Positions 35,695 through 43,944 of a stretch of DNA of 64,000 nt are shown in pieces. The stretch is from Burkholderia singularis (GTDB taxonomy: Bacteria > Pseudomonadota > Gammaproteobacteria > Burkholderiales > Burkholderiaceae), in the NCBI RefSeq assembly GCF_900176645.1, contig NZ_FXAN01000004.1, forward strand, positions 1 through 64,000. Direction: 5' to 3'. The first letter of the stretch is position 1, and every line of letters starts with the position of its first letter. The translations under genes and the position numbers were made by a program. Below the pieces are notes generated by a model. That model was not told the DNA's origin, ran no database searches, and saw only the letters and a program-made list of their open reading frames with translations.

Positions 35695-37500
35695 TTACAG
35701 AATGTCGGACGCGTAGTCCGCGAGCCGCGAGCGTTCGCCGCGCGCGAGCGTCACGTGGCCGCTGTGCCCCCAACCCTTGAAGCGGTCGACGACATACGTG
35801 AGGCCCGAGCTGCCTTCCGTCAGATAAGGCGTATCGATCTGCGCGATGTTGCCGAGGCAGATGATTTTCGTGCCGGGGCCCGCGCGCGTCACGAGGGTTT
35901 TCATCTGCTTTGGCGTCAGGTTCTGGGCCTCGTCGATGATCACGTACTTGTCGACGAACGTGCGCCCGCGCATGAAGTTCATGCTCTTGACCTTCAGGCG
36001 CGAGCGGATCAGTTCCTGTGTCGCCGCGCGGCCCCATTCGCCTGCGGCGTCGTCGGTTTTCTGCAGCACTTCGAGGTTGTCGTCGAACGCGCCCATCCAA
36101 GGCTGCATCTTTTCTTCTTCGGTGCCGGGCAGAAAACCGATGTCCTCGCCGACCGGCACGGTTGCGCGCGTGACGATGATTTCGTTGTAGCGCTTGTCGT
36201 CGAGCACTTGCGCGAGGCCCGCGGCGAGCGCGACGAGCGTCTTGCCGGTGCCCGCCTGGCCAAGCAGCGTGACGAAGTCGATCTCGGGATTCATCAGCAG
36301 ATTCAGCGCGAAGTTCTGCTCACGATTGCGCGCGGTGATGCCCCACACGTTGTTTTTGTGATGGCTGTAGTCGCGCAGCGTTTGCAGCAGCGCCGTCTTG
36401 CCGTTCAGTTCGCGCACGATCGCATGGAACGTCGGCTCGCCGTTATGCGGCTCGAGATAGACGAATTCGTTGACGAGCAGCGACGCGACGAGCGGGCCAG
36501 TCACGCGGTAATACGTGGTGCCTGTCTTGGTATCCTGCCAACTCTCCATGCCTTTCGCATGCTTGGTCCAGAAATCCTGCGGCAGCTCGCGCACGCCGGA
36601 GTAGAGCAGATCCTTGTCTTCGAGGACCTGGTCGTTGAAGTAATCTTCCGCAGGCAGGCCGAGCGCGTGCGCCTTGATCCGCATGTTGATGTCTTTCGAC
36701 ACCAGCACGACCTGACGGTCCGGCCGCTCGCGCTGCAACGCGCGCACGACGCCGAGGATTTGGTTGTCGGCCTTGCCTTGCGGCAGACCGTCGATCGGCT
36801 CGATCTGCGTGAGCGTGGTCTGGAAGTACAGACGGCCGAGCGCCTCGCGGCTGCCGAGGCGCGCGAGCGCAATGCCGGCCGAGATCGGGCCGGCATCGGC
36901 GACGAGCGCATCGAGCGTGCGGCTCACCTGGCGCGCGTTGCGCGCGACTTCCGACATGCCCTTCTTGTGATTGTCGAGTTCCTCGAGCGTCATCATCGGC
37001 AGATAGACGTCGTGCTCCTCGAATCGGAACAGGCTGCTCGGATCGTGCATCAGCACGTTCGTATCGAGCACGAAGAGCTTTTGCACTTCGGTTTCGGTGC
37101 GTTTGCGGCTGCGCGCTTTCGTGCCGGTGCCTGTCGCGGCGGCTGCGCCGGCGGCCGGCTTCACCGCGCCGGTCTTCGGCGCGCGCGCGACGGGCTCGAT
37201 CACGTCGCGCGCGGGCACGGGTTGCAGCAACGCCGCGGTCTGCTTGGTTTTACGTGCGCGCGCCGCGGCGGCGCCGTCGGTCGCGGACGCGCCGGTCGCG
37301 ACCGCGTGCAACGACGCGGTGGTGTTCGCGGCGGGCGCCATCGGATCGGCTACGCTCGCCGGGCCGTATTCGGCCGCGACGGCATGATCGGAGTCCCCGG
37401 TTGCAGATGATTTCGCGGCTTTCGCCGGCTGCGCTTTCGCCTTGTATTCGTCGGGCGGCAGCAGGCTGCCGAGCTTGCTGGGGGGAGTAGGCAAAGGCAT
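35695..37500 (-). CDS. PIN-PhoH fusion protein (PhoH2 type)
   Basis: This 601-residue protein has a low-complexity Ala/Lys-rich N-terminus (about 1-135), a PIN-domain (LFVLDTNVLMHDPSS, later SKDINMRIKAHALG) and a C-terminal PhoH ATPase with Walker A GQAGTGKT at about 413-420 and Walker B VIIDEAQNLTP. PhoH2 proteins of actinobacteria are RNA helicase/RNases; whether this one cuts RNA is unknown. ATG 37500 (MPLPTPPSK) has GAGGGA upstream. The long N-terminal extension is unusual and of unknown use. Confidence 0.92.
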   Translation of the reverse strand: MPLPTPPSKLGSLLPPDEYKAKAQPAKAAKSSATGDSDHAVAAEYGPASVADPMAPAANTTASLHAVATGASATDGAAAARARKTKQTAALLQPVPARDVIEPVARAPKTGAVKPAAGAAAATGTGTKARSRKRTETEVQKLFVLDTNVLMHDPSSLFRFEEHDVYLPMMTLEELDNHKKGMSEVARNARQVSRTLDALVADAGPISAGIALARLGSREALGRLYFQTTLTQIEPIDGLPQGKADNQILGVVRALQRERPDRQVVLVSKDINMRIKAHALGLPAEDYFNDQVLEDKDLLYSGVRELPQDFWTKHAKGMESWQDTKTGTTYYRVTGPLVASLLVNEFVYLEPHNGEPTFHAIVRELNGKTALLQTLRDYSHHKNNVWGITARNREQNFALNLLMNPEIDFVTLLGQAGTGKTLVALAAGLAQVLDDKRYNEIIVTRATVPVGEDIGFLPGTEEEKMQPWMGAFDDNLEVLQKTDDAAGEWGRAATQELIRSRLKVKSMNFMRGRTFVDKYVIIDEAQNLTPKQMKTLVTRAGPGTKIICLGNIAQIDTPYLTEGSSGLTYVVDRFKGWGHSGHVTLARGERSRLADYASDIL

Positions 37501-37673
37501 GGTGTCCCTCGAGATGAATCGTGTCGCAGGCATGCGCCGCTGTTCGCATCCTGCGCGCTTGATGCGCGTGCAGTTTGCGCGCGGTGGCGCAACATGGGGT
37601 TCGAATCGCCGGTTCGCCTAGATTTCGATCGTCTCCTTGGCGTGTCGAGCATCGCACGCGCTGCTAAAACCAT

Positions 37674-37710
37674 GAAAAAAGCCGCTTCCCCCGAACAGGG
37701 GCGAGCGGCT
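37674..37710 (-). terminator. Terminator after bcp
   Basis: On the minus strand, AGCCGCT and AGCGGCT arms, extended by a CCCC/GGGG block, form a hairpin followed by TTTTTT at 37679-37674. Confidence 0.8.
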
Positions 37711-37825
37711 CGGCTTCAACCGTCGCGCTGCGCGTCAGATGCACGCACGCATCGTGTCGACTACAGGCGCAGCAGCGAGAAAAATGGGGCGGACAGGCAT
37801 TCATTGCGGCCCAATATAGCGCGGC

Positions 37826-38287
37826 TCAAAGCGCTTGTACAGCACCCAGCACCTCGTCGACGTGGCCCGGCACCTTGACGCCGCGCCACGCGTGGCGTAG
37901 CACCTGGTTGCCGTCGATGATGAACGTCGAACGCTCGATACCGCGTACTTCCTTGCCATACATTTTCTTCAGTTTCATGACGCCGAACAGCGTGCACAGC
38001 GTTTCGTCGGGGTCCGAGATCAGCGGGAACGGCAGTTCGAGTTTCGTCTTGAAATTTTCATGCGAGCGCAAGCTGTCGCGCGACACGCCGGCGATTTCCG
38101 CGCCGGCCTTCTTGAATTTCGGATAAAGATCGCGGAATTGCAGACCTTCGGTCGTGCAGCCCGGCGTATTGTCTTTCGGGTAGAAATACAGCACGAGCGT
38201 TTTGCCCTTGAGGCCCGACAGCGAGAATTCGCCGCCGGTGGCGGGCGCGGTGAAATCGGGAACGGGGCGGTCGACTTCGACGGACAC
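37826..38287 (-). CDS. bcp: Thioredoxin-dependent thiol peroxidase (Bcp/PrxQ)
   Basis: This 153-residue peroxiredoxin reduces hydrogen peroxide and organic hydroperoxides. The peroxidatic Cys is at 44 in YPKDNTPGCTTEG. The resolving Cys that E. coli Bcp has five residues later is absent (Gly/Leu there); the only other Cys is Cys98 in DPDETLCTLFG, so the enzyme is either 1-Cys or resolves through Cys98. It lies 91 bp downstream of arnD on the same strand and ends at a terminator. Confidence 0.93.
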   Translation of the reverse strand: MSVEVDRPVPDFTAPATGGEFSLSGLKGKTLVLYFYPKDNTPGCTTEGLQFRDLYPKFKKAGAEIAGVSRDSLRSHENFKTKLELPFPLISDPDETLCTLFGVMKLKKMYGKEVRGIERSTFIIDGNQVLRHAWRGVKVPGHVDEVLGAVQAL

Positions 38288-38378
38288 GTGTTTCTCCTGT
38301 TGTTATAAACGAATGCGGGAGACGAAACGCGCTGTTGCATGAAAAAGCGCGGAACGGGCGTTGGCGATCAGCTTTTGT

Positions 38379-39275
38379 TCAGTCGGGCTGAACGATCAGC
38401 TCGCCGGAGCGGCCCGGAACTTCGCCCCACGCAACAGGGTATGATGGCAGCGCCGCGCGGTCCAGCGTCGCGTGATAATCGCCCATCGTCGCAAACGTAT
38501 GGCCTTGCGCACGCCAGCCGGCAAGCAGCTGCTCGAACACCGGCGCGAGCTTCTGGCCTTCGAGCTCCGCATGCAGCGTGAACACCTGGTCATGCGGATT
38601 GCGTTCGGTGTGCCGAAGAATATGCGCGGCGACATTGGACGAATCGATGCCGCCGGTGCCGAGCACTTCGTCGAGTGTCGGCAGCGTGGTCGGCATCTGC
38701 ACGTGCGCGAGAGTCTTGCCGCCCACCACCGGCAGATACGGCGAATGGCCGCGGCCGTCGGATGCGTAACGCATTCCCCATGCGTCGATCTGCTCGAACG
38801 CGGCGTCGTTCATCTGCCAGCCGGCCGCACCGTGCGTGACGGGCGGCGCGCCGAAGATCTCGACGAAGCGCTCATGGCTCTTGCGCATTTCGCGCACGGT
38901 CCAGTCGCGCTCGCGCCGCCGCACGTTGTCCTGCCAGTACACGTGATCCCATGTATGAATCCCGCATTCGAAGCCGGCTTCGTGGATCGCGCGCATGTCG
39001 GCCATGGCGCGGCGGCCGATGTCGGGGCCGGGCAGCAGCACGCCGTACAGCAATTGCTTGATGCCGTAATGTTCGACGACCGACGTGCGCGATACCTTCT
39101 TCAGAAAGCCCGGCCGCAGCGCGCGGCGCATCGCCCAGCCGGTGTGATCCGGGCCGAGGCTGAACAGGAACGTCGCGCGCGCGGCGTGACGATCGAAGAT
39201 GCGCGCGAGATTCGGCACGCCTTCGCGCGTGCCGCGCAGCGTGTCGACGTCGATCTTGAGGACGATGCGAGCCAA
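38379..39275 (-). CDS. arnD: Ara4FN-phosphoundecaprenol deformylase
   Basis: This 298-residue polysaccharide deacetylase-fold enzyme removes the formyl group from undecaprenyl-phosphate-Ara4FN at the inner membrane. It shows the ArnD pattern: KIDVDTLRGTREGVPNLARI (Asp pair), FSLGPDHTGWAMRR, and CGIHTWDHVYWQ with the metal-binding His pair. The start is read as TTG 39275 (ARIVLKIDVD), since no ATG fits and the family starts MxKVxLRIDVDT. It follows the decarboxylase gene by 10 bases. Confidence 0.93.
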   Translation of the reverse strand: MARIVLKIDVDTLRGTREGVPNLARIFDRHAARATFLFSLGPDHTGWAMRRALRPGFLKKVSRTSVVEHYGIKQLLYGVLLPGPDIGRRAMADMRAIHEAGFECGIHTWDHVYWQDNVRRRERDWTVREMRKSHERFVEIFGAPPVTHGAAGWQMNDAAFEQIDAWGMRYASDGRGHSPYLPVVGGKTLAHVQMPTTLPTLDEVLGTGGIDSSNVAAHILRHTERNPHDQVFTLHAELEGQKLAPVFEQLLAGWRAQGHTFATMGDYHATLDRAALPSYPVAWGEVPGRSGELIVQPD

Positions 39276-39285
39276 GCGACGGCCT

Positions 39286-40341
39286 TCAGCCTTGCTGCTC
39301 GACGAGCGCGCGCGCGTCGGCGACGTGGCCGCGGTACGCTTCGAAGATCTGGCGCAGCGCGTCGTCGAACGTGAACTGCGGCGCCCAGCCAAGCTCCTGC
39401 ATCGTGTTGTCGATCTTCGGCACGCGGTTTTGCACGTCCTGGTAGCCGTTGCCGTAGTACGCGCCCGACGTGGTTTCGACGAGCTGCACGCGCTTGGCCG
39501 ATTCCGCGTATTCGGGAAATTCGGCCGCGAGTTCGAGCATCTTGTTCGCGAGTTCGCGTACCGAGAAATTATTCTTCGGATTGCCGATGTTGTAGATCTT
39601 GCCCGTCGCGACGCCGTTCGGATTCTCGATGATCTTCATCAGCGCGCTGATGCCGTCGTCGACATACGTGAACGCGCGCTTTTGCGAGCCGCCGTCGACG
39701 AGGCTGATGTTCTCGCCGCGCACGATATGGCCGAGAAACTGCGTGACGACGCGCGAGCTGCCTTCCTTGGGCGTGTAGATCGAATCGAGGCCGGGCCCGA
39801 TCCAGTTGAACGGACGGAACAGCGTGAAGTTCAGGCCTTCCATCCCGTAGCCCCAGATCACGCGGTCCATCAGTTGCTTCGAGCACGCATAGATCCAGCG
39901 CGGCTTGTTGATCGGCCCGTAGGTGAGGGCGGACGCGTCCGGATCGAACTGCTCGTCCGCGCACATCCCATACACCTCGGACGTCGACGGAAACACCAGA
40001 TGCTTGCCGTACTTGACGGCCGAGCGCACGATCGGCAGGTTCGCCTCGAAGTCGAGTTCGAACACGCGCAGCGGCTGCTGGACGTAGGTGGCGGGCGTCG
40101 CGATCGCGACGAGCGGCAGGATCACGTCGCACTTTTTCACGTGATACTCGACCCACTCCTTGTTGATCGTGATGTCGCCTTCGAAGAAATGCATCCGCTC
40201 GTGCTTGACGAGATCGCCGAGCCGGTCGGTCTGCATGTCCATGCCGAACACTTCCCAATCGGTGGTTTCAAGAATGCGCTTGGACAGGTGATGGCCGATG
40301 AAGCCGTTCACACCCAGGATCAGGACTTTTTTAGCTTTCAT
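39286..40341 (-). CDS. arnA: UDP-glucuronate decarboxylase (ArnA dehydrogenase half)
   Basis: This 351-residue SDR enzyme oxidises and decarboxylates UDP-glucuronate to UDP-4-keto-pentose. It corresponds to the C-terminal half of E. coli ArnA: KVLILGVNGFIGHHLSKR (NAD site), STSEVYGMC, and YACSKQLMDRVIW with the Tyr-x3-Lys pair. In enterobacteria this domain is fused to the formyltransferase; here it is a separate gene that overlaps it by four bases (ATGA). ATG 40341 (MKAKKVLIL) is chosen. Confidence 0.94.
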   Translation of the reverse strand: MKAKKVLILGVNGFIGHHLSKRILETTDWEVFGMDMQTDRLGDLVKHERMHFFEGDITINKEWVEYHVKKCDVILPLVAIATPATYVQQPLRVFELDFEANLPIVRSAVKYGKHLVFPSTSEVYGMCADEQFDPDASALTYGPINKPRWIYACSKQLMDRVIWGYGMEGLNFTLFRPFNWIGPGLDSIYTPKEGSSRVVTQFLGHIVRGENISLVDGGSQKRAFTYVDDGISALMKIIENPNGVATGKIYNIGNPKNNFSVRELANKMLELAAEFPEYAESAKRVQLVETTSGAYYGNGYQDVQNRVPKIDNTMQELGWAPQFTFDDALRQIFEAYRGHVADARALVEQQG

Positions 40342-41285
40342 GAATGACGGGAAGAATGAATGAACTGCGCGAATTGAGCCGGGGACACGATGGTTTCGCC
40401 GCCGTCGTGCTGCCGGCGCAGCTCGAGAATGGAGACGGCGCGGCTGTCGCCGCAAACGCCGAACAGCGCATTATCGCTTACGTGCAGGCCCGGCGGCAAA
40501 TCGGCGGCGGCGCGCGCGGCTGCCGAGCCGGGGCGCGCGAGGCGCGCGCGCGCGATCACGAAGCGCGCGCCGTCGATATCGGCGAATGCGCCCGGATACG
40601 GCGGCGCGACCGCGCGGATCAGGTTGTAGACGCGCGCGGCCGGCTGCGACCAGTCGATGCGGCCGTCCTCGGGCCGGCGTGCGCCGTAATAGCTGCCCTG
40701 CGACAGATCGTTCGGCAGATGCGGCGCGTCGCCCGCGATCAGCGCGGGCAGCACGCGCCAAAGCGTCTGCTCCGCGGCGACGGTGACCTTGTCGAATACT
40801 TGCGCGGCCGTGTCGTCGGGCAGGATCGGCACCGCGGTCTGGCCGACGATCGCGCCCGCATCGGGCTTCGCGGCCATTTCGTGCAGCGTCGCGCCGGTTT
40901 CGGTCTCGCCGTTGAGCACCGCCCAGTTGGTCGGCACGCGGCCGCGGTATTTCGGCAGCAGCGAGCCGTGCATGTTGTACGCGCCGCGCGGCGCGAGCGC
41001 GAGCAGCTCGACGGGCAGCATGTGCCGGTAGTAGAACGAGAAGATGAAGTCCGGCCGCGCGGCGGCGACGGCCGCGCGCAATTCGGCGCTTGCCGGATCG
41101 GCGGGCGTCGCGACCGGAATGCCGTGCTCGGCCGCCACCGACGCGACGCTGCCGAACCAGATGTTCTCGCTCGGGCTGTCCTCGTGCGTGACGACGAGCG
41201 CGACGTCGACGCCGCGCGCGATCAGCACCTGCAGGCAGCGCACGCCGACGTTGTGGTAAGCGAAGACGACCGCGCGCGGCTTCAT
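40338..41285 (-). CDS. UDP-Ara4N formyltransferase (ArnA formyltransferase half)
   Basis: This 315-residue enzyme transfers formyl from N10-formyltetrahydrofolate to UDP-Ara4N. The domain matches the N-terminal half of E. coli ArnA: VVFAYHNVGVRCLQVLIARG, FYYRHMLPVELL, and NMHGSLLPKYRGRVPTNWAVLNGE with the catalytic Asn and His. A C-terminal OB-like segment follows (YNLIRAVAPPYPGAF). It begins four bases before the end of arnC and its stop overlaps the decarboxylase ATG, giving tight coupling. Confidence 0.93.
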   Translation of the reverse strand: MKPRAVVFAYHNVGVRCLQVLIARGVDVALVVTHEDSPSENIWFGSVASVAAEHGIPVATPADPASAELRAAVAAARPDFIFSFYYRHMLPVELLALAPRGAYNMHGSLLPKYRGRVPTNWAVLNGETETGATLHEMAAKPDAGAIVGQTAVPILPDDTAAQVFDKVTVAAEQTLWRVLPALIAGDAPHLPNDLSQGSYYGARRPEDGRIDWSQPAARVYNLIRAVAPPYPGAFADIDGARFVIARARLARPGSAAARAAADLPPGLHVSDNALFGVCGDSRAVSILELRRQHDGGETIVSPAQFAQFIHSSRHS

Positions 41286-42289
41286 CGGACGGCCTCGCGG
41301 CGCTCGACGGGCAGCGTGACGCTGGGCTTGCCGTCGCGCGCTTCGAGCACGGTATGGATCAGGTAGCGCGGCCGCGCACGGACCTGTTGATAGATTCGGC
41401 CGATATATTCGCCAAGCAGGCCGAGCGCGAAGATGATCACGCCGAGCAGGAAGAACGTGATCGCGAACAGCGTGAACACGCCTTGCACTTCGGCGCCGAC
41501 GATGAAGCGCCGGATCACCAGCAGCGCGAACAGGCCGGCCGAGCCGAGCGACAGGATCACGCCGATGAACGACAGCCACTGCAGCGGCACGACCGAGAAG
41601 CCGGTGACGAGATCGAAATTCAGGCGAATCAGGCTGTACAGCGAATATTTCGATTCGCCCGCGAAACGCTCCTCGTGCGCGACTTCGATCTCGGTCGGAT
41701 TCTGCGCGAACGTGTACGCGAGCGCAGGGATGAACGTGTTGACCTCGCCGCAGCGGTTGATCGTGTCGATGATCCGGCGGCTGTATGCGCGCAGCATGCA
41801 GCCCTGGTCGGTCATCTTGATCCGCGTGATCCGCTCGCGCAGCCGGTTCATCGCCGACGACGCCTTGCGCCGCCACAGGCTGTCCTGACGCTGCTTGCGG
41901 ATCGAGCCGACGTAGTCGTAGCCCTCGTGCATCTTGTCGATCAGCTTGCCGATCTCTTCGGGCGGATTTTGCAGATCGGCATCGAGCGTGATGACGATCT
42001 CGCCGTGCGACTGCTCGAAGCCCGCGAGGATCGCCATGTGCTGGCCGTAGTTGCCGTTGAGCAGCACCACGCGCGTCGTGTCCGGGCGCACGCGGAACTG
42101 GTCGGCAAGCATCGCGGCGGAGCGGTCGCGGCTGCCGTCATTGACGAGGATCACTTCATACGACCGGCCGAGCGCGTCGAGCGCCGGATAGAGCCGTGCG
42201 AAGAGCGCGCCGAGCCCGGCTTCCTCGTTGTACACGGGGATGACGACCGAAACTTCGGGGTTCGTCGCGCGCGTTTCTGCGTGATTCAT
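41282..42289 (-). CDS. arnC: Undecaprenyl-phosphate Ara4FN transferase
   Basis: This 335-residue inner-membrane GT2 enzyme moves Ara4FN from UDP to undecaprenyl phosphate. The catalytic domain has VSVVIPVYNEEAGLGALF, ILVNDGSRDRS and TLDADLQNPPEE (DxD-like). Two hydrophobic segments at about 235-300 (LSFIGVILSLGSAGLFALLVI and FAITFFLLGVIIFALGLL) anchor it. ATG 42289 (MNHAETR) is preferred. It starts six bases after arnB ends. Confidence 0.94.
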   Translation of the reverse strand: MNHAETRATNPEVSVVIPVYNEEAGLGALFARLYPALDALGRSYEVILVNDGSRDRSAAMLADQFRVRPDTTRVVLLNGNYGQHMAILAGFEQSHGEIVITLDADLQNPPEEIGKLIDKMHEGYDYVGSIRKQRQDSLWRRKASSAMNRLRERITRIKMTDQGCMLRAYSRRIIDTINRCGEVNTFIPALAYTFAQNPTEIEVAHEERFAGESKYSLYSLIRLNFDLVTGFSVVPLQWLSFIGVILSLGSAGLFALLVIRRFIVGAEVQGVFTLFAITFFLLGVIIFALGLLGEYIGRIYQQVRARPRYLIHTVLEARDGKPSVTLPVERREAVR

Positions 42290-42294
42290 TCCGC

Positions 42295-43446
42295 TTATTT
42301 TCCGTGTTGTTCGCAAATCTGGTTGACGGCGTCGACGACGCGCAGCACGTCCTCGTCACGCATCTGCGTGAACAGCGGCAGCGTGACGGTCGATGCGCCG
42401 AAGCGCTCGGCGTGGGGGAACATGCCCTCCTTGAAGCCGCGTGCGCGGTACAGCGTGAAAAGATGGATCGCCGGATAGTGAACGCCCGAGCCGATTCCGC
42501 GCTCCTTCAACTGCGCCATGAATTCGCCGCGCGAGATCGCGAGCTTGTCGAGCGGCAGCGTGATCTGAAACATATGCCAGTTGCTGTGCTCGAACTCCGC
42601 GACGGGCAGCCCGACGCCGAGCGCCGCGGCCGCGCCGTGCGCGAACGCGTCGAAATACCGGCGGGCGAGCGCGCGGCGCCGGTCGTTGAAGCGTTCGAGA
42701 TGCGGCAGCTGGCCGAGGCCGACGCGCGCGGCGACGTCGGTCAGATTGTACTTGCCGCCGAGCACGTCGCAGTCCATGCCGTCCAGGCCGGTGCGCGTGA
42801 TGCCTTGCAGCCGGTATTTTTGCGCGAGCGCCGCTTCGGCCTCGTCGTTGAGCACGAGCGCGCCGCCTTCGATCGTCGTCAGGTTCTTGTTCGGATGAAA
42901 GCTGAACGACACGAGATCGCCGAACGCGCCAATCCGGCGGCCCTTCCACGTCGAGCCGAGCGCCTGCGCGGCATCTTCGACGACGCGCAGCCCGTGCGCG
43001 CGCGCGATCGCATACAGGCGGTCCATGTCGACGGGCAGGCCCGCCAGATAGACCGGGATGATCGTCTTCGTGCGCGGCGTGATCGCTTTCTCGACGAGAT
43101 CGAGATCGAGATTACGCGTGACGGGATCGATATCGACGAACACGGGCGTGGCGCCCGTTTCCAGGATCACGTTGCTCGTCGCGACCCACGACGCGGGCGA
43201 CGTGATCACCTCGTCGCCCGCGCCGACGCCCGCGATCCTCAGGCCGATCTCGAGGGTGCAGGTGCCGGAATTGAACACGCGCACCGGGCGCCCGCCCAGA
43301 TAGTCGGACAGCGCGGCCTCGAATTGCTGGCAATGCGGGCCGGTCGTGATCCAGCCCGAGCGCAGCACGTCGGCCACGCCTTGGATGGTGTCTTCGTCGA
43401 TCTCGGGTTTGACGAACGGCAGGAAAGGAACGGAAGTCTGGTTCAT
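42295..43446 (-). CDS. arnB: UDP-Ara4O aminotransferase
   Basis: This 383-residue PLP enzyme transfers an amino group from glutamate to UDP-4-keto-arabinose. It has the DegT/DnrJ/EryC1 pattern: FNSGTCTLEIGLRIAG, VVEDAAQALGS (cofactor Asp), and SFSFHPNKNLTTIEGGAL with the Schiff-base Lys near 188. It is the first of the tightly packed arnB-arnC-arnA-arnD genes, 111 bp downstream of the SMR-type flippase gene. Confidence 0.95.
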   Translation of the reverse strand: MNQTSVPFLPFVKPEIDEDTIQGVADVLRSGWITTGPHCQQFEAALSDYLGGRPVRVFNSGTCTLEIGLRIAGVGAGDEVITSPASWVATSNVILETGATPVFVDIDPVTRNLDLDLVEKAITPRTKTIIPVYLAGLPVDMDRLYAIARAHGLRVVEDAAQALGSTWKGRRIGAFGDLVSFSFHPNKNLTTIEGGALVLNDEAEAALAQKYRLQGITRTGLDGMDCDVLGGKYNLTDVAARVGLGQLPHLERFNDRRRALARRYFDAFAHGAAAALGVGLPVAEFEHSNWHMFQITLPLDKLAISRGEFMAQLKERGIGSGVHYPAIHLFTLYRARGFKEGMFPHAERFGASTVTLPLFTQMRDEDVLRVVDAVNQICEQHGK

Positions 43447-43557
43447 GGAAGCTTCGCTCGTGGTCGGATGAAAGGATCGGACAAGGTCCGGCAGGCGCCA
43501 TTGAACACGGATTGCCCGAATCGTTGCGTCACTTTTTGTCGCATTCGGGGCGCCGGT

Positions 43558-43929
43558 CTAGCTGCGGGCAAGCACGAACACGCCGATCAGAATGATGCCG
43601 ATGCCGATCAGGCGCTGGACCGACAGCACCTCGCCGAACAGATACCACGCGGCGAACGCGTTGACGACGTAGCCGAGCGAGAGCATCGGGTATGCCACCG
43701 ACACGTCGACCCGCGACAGCCCGACGATCCACACGACGACGGACAGTACATAGCAGCCAAGCCCGCCGATGATCGGCAATTGGGTCGCGATTTTCAGGCC
43801 GACGGGCACAATGTTCGCACGGGTGAATTCGAAGTGTCCAACGGCGCGCACGCCGGCCTTGAGCAGCAGCTGCGCGCACGCGTTCAGCATCACGCCGGTG
43901 ACGATGCAGACGAGCGAGACGGGATTCAT
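43558..43929 (-). CDS. Small multidrug-resistance-fold flippase (ArnE/F-like)
   Basis: This 123-residue protein has four membrane segments and an SMR/EamA-type fold (CAQLLLKAGVRAVG early, then LSRVDVSVAYPMLSLGYVVNAFAAW). In enterobacteria ArnE and ArnF flip Ara4N-undecaprenyl-phosphate across the inner membrane as a pair. Here only one such gene lies in the cluster, so it may act as a homodimer; this is an inference from location. It starts 15 bases after arnT ends. Confidence 0.85.
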   Translation of the reverse strand: MNPVSLVCIVTGVMLNACAQLLLKAGVRAVGHFEFTRANIVPVGLKIATQLPIIGGLGCYVLSVVVWIVGLSRVDVSVAYPMLSLGYVVNAFAAWYLFGEVLSVQRLIGIGIILIGVFVLARS

Positions 43930-43944
43930 CGCTTCGCGTCCTCC

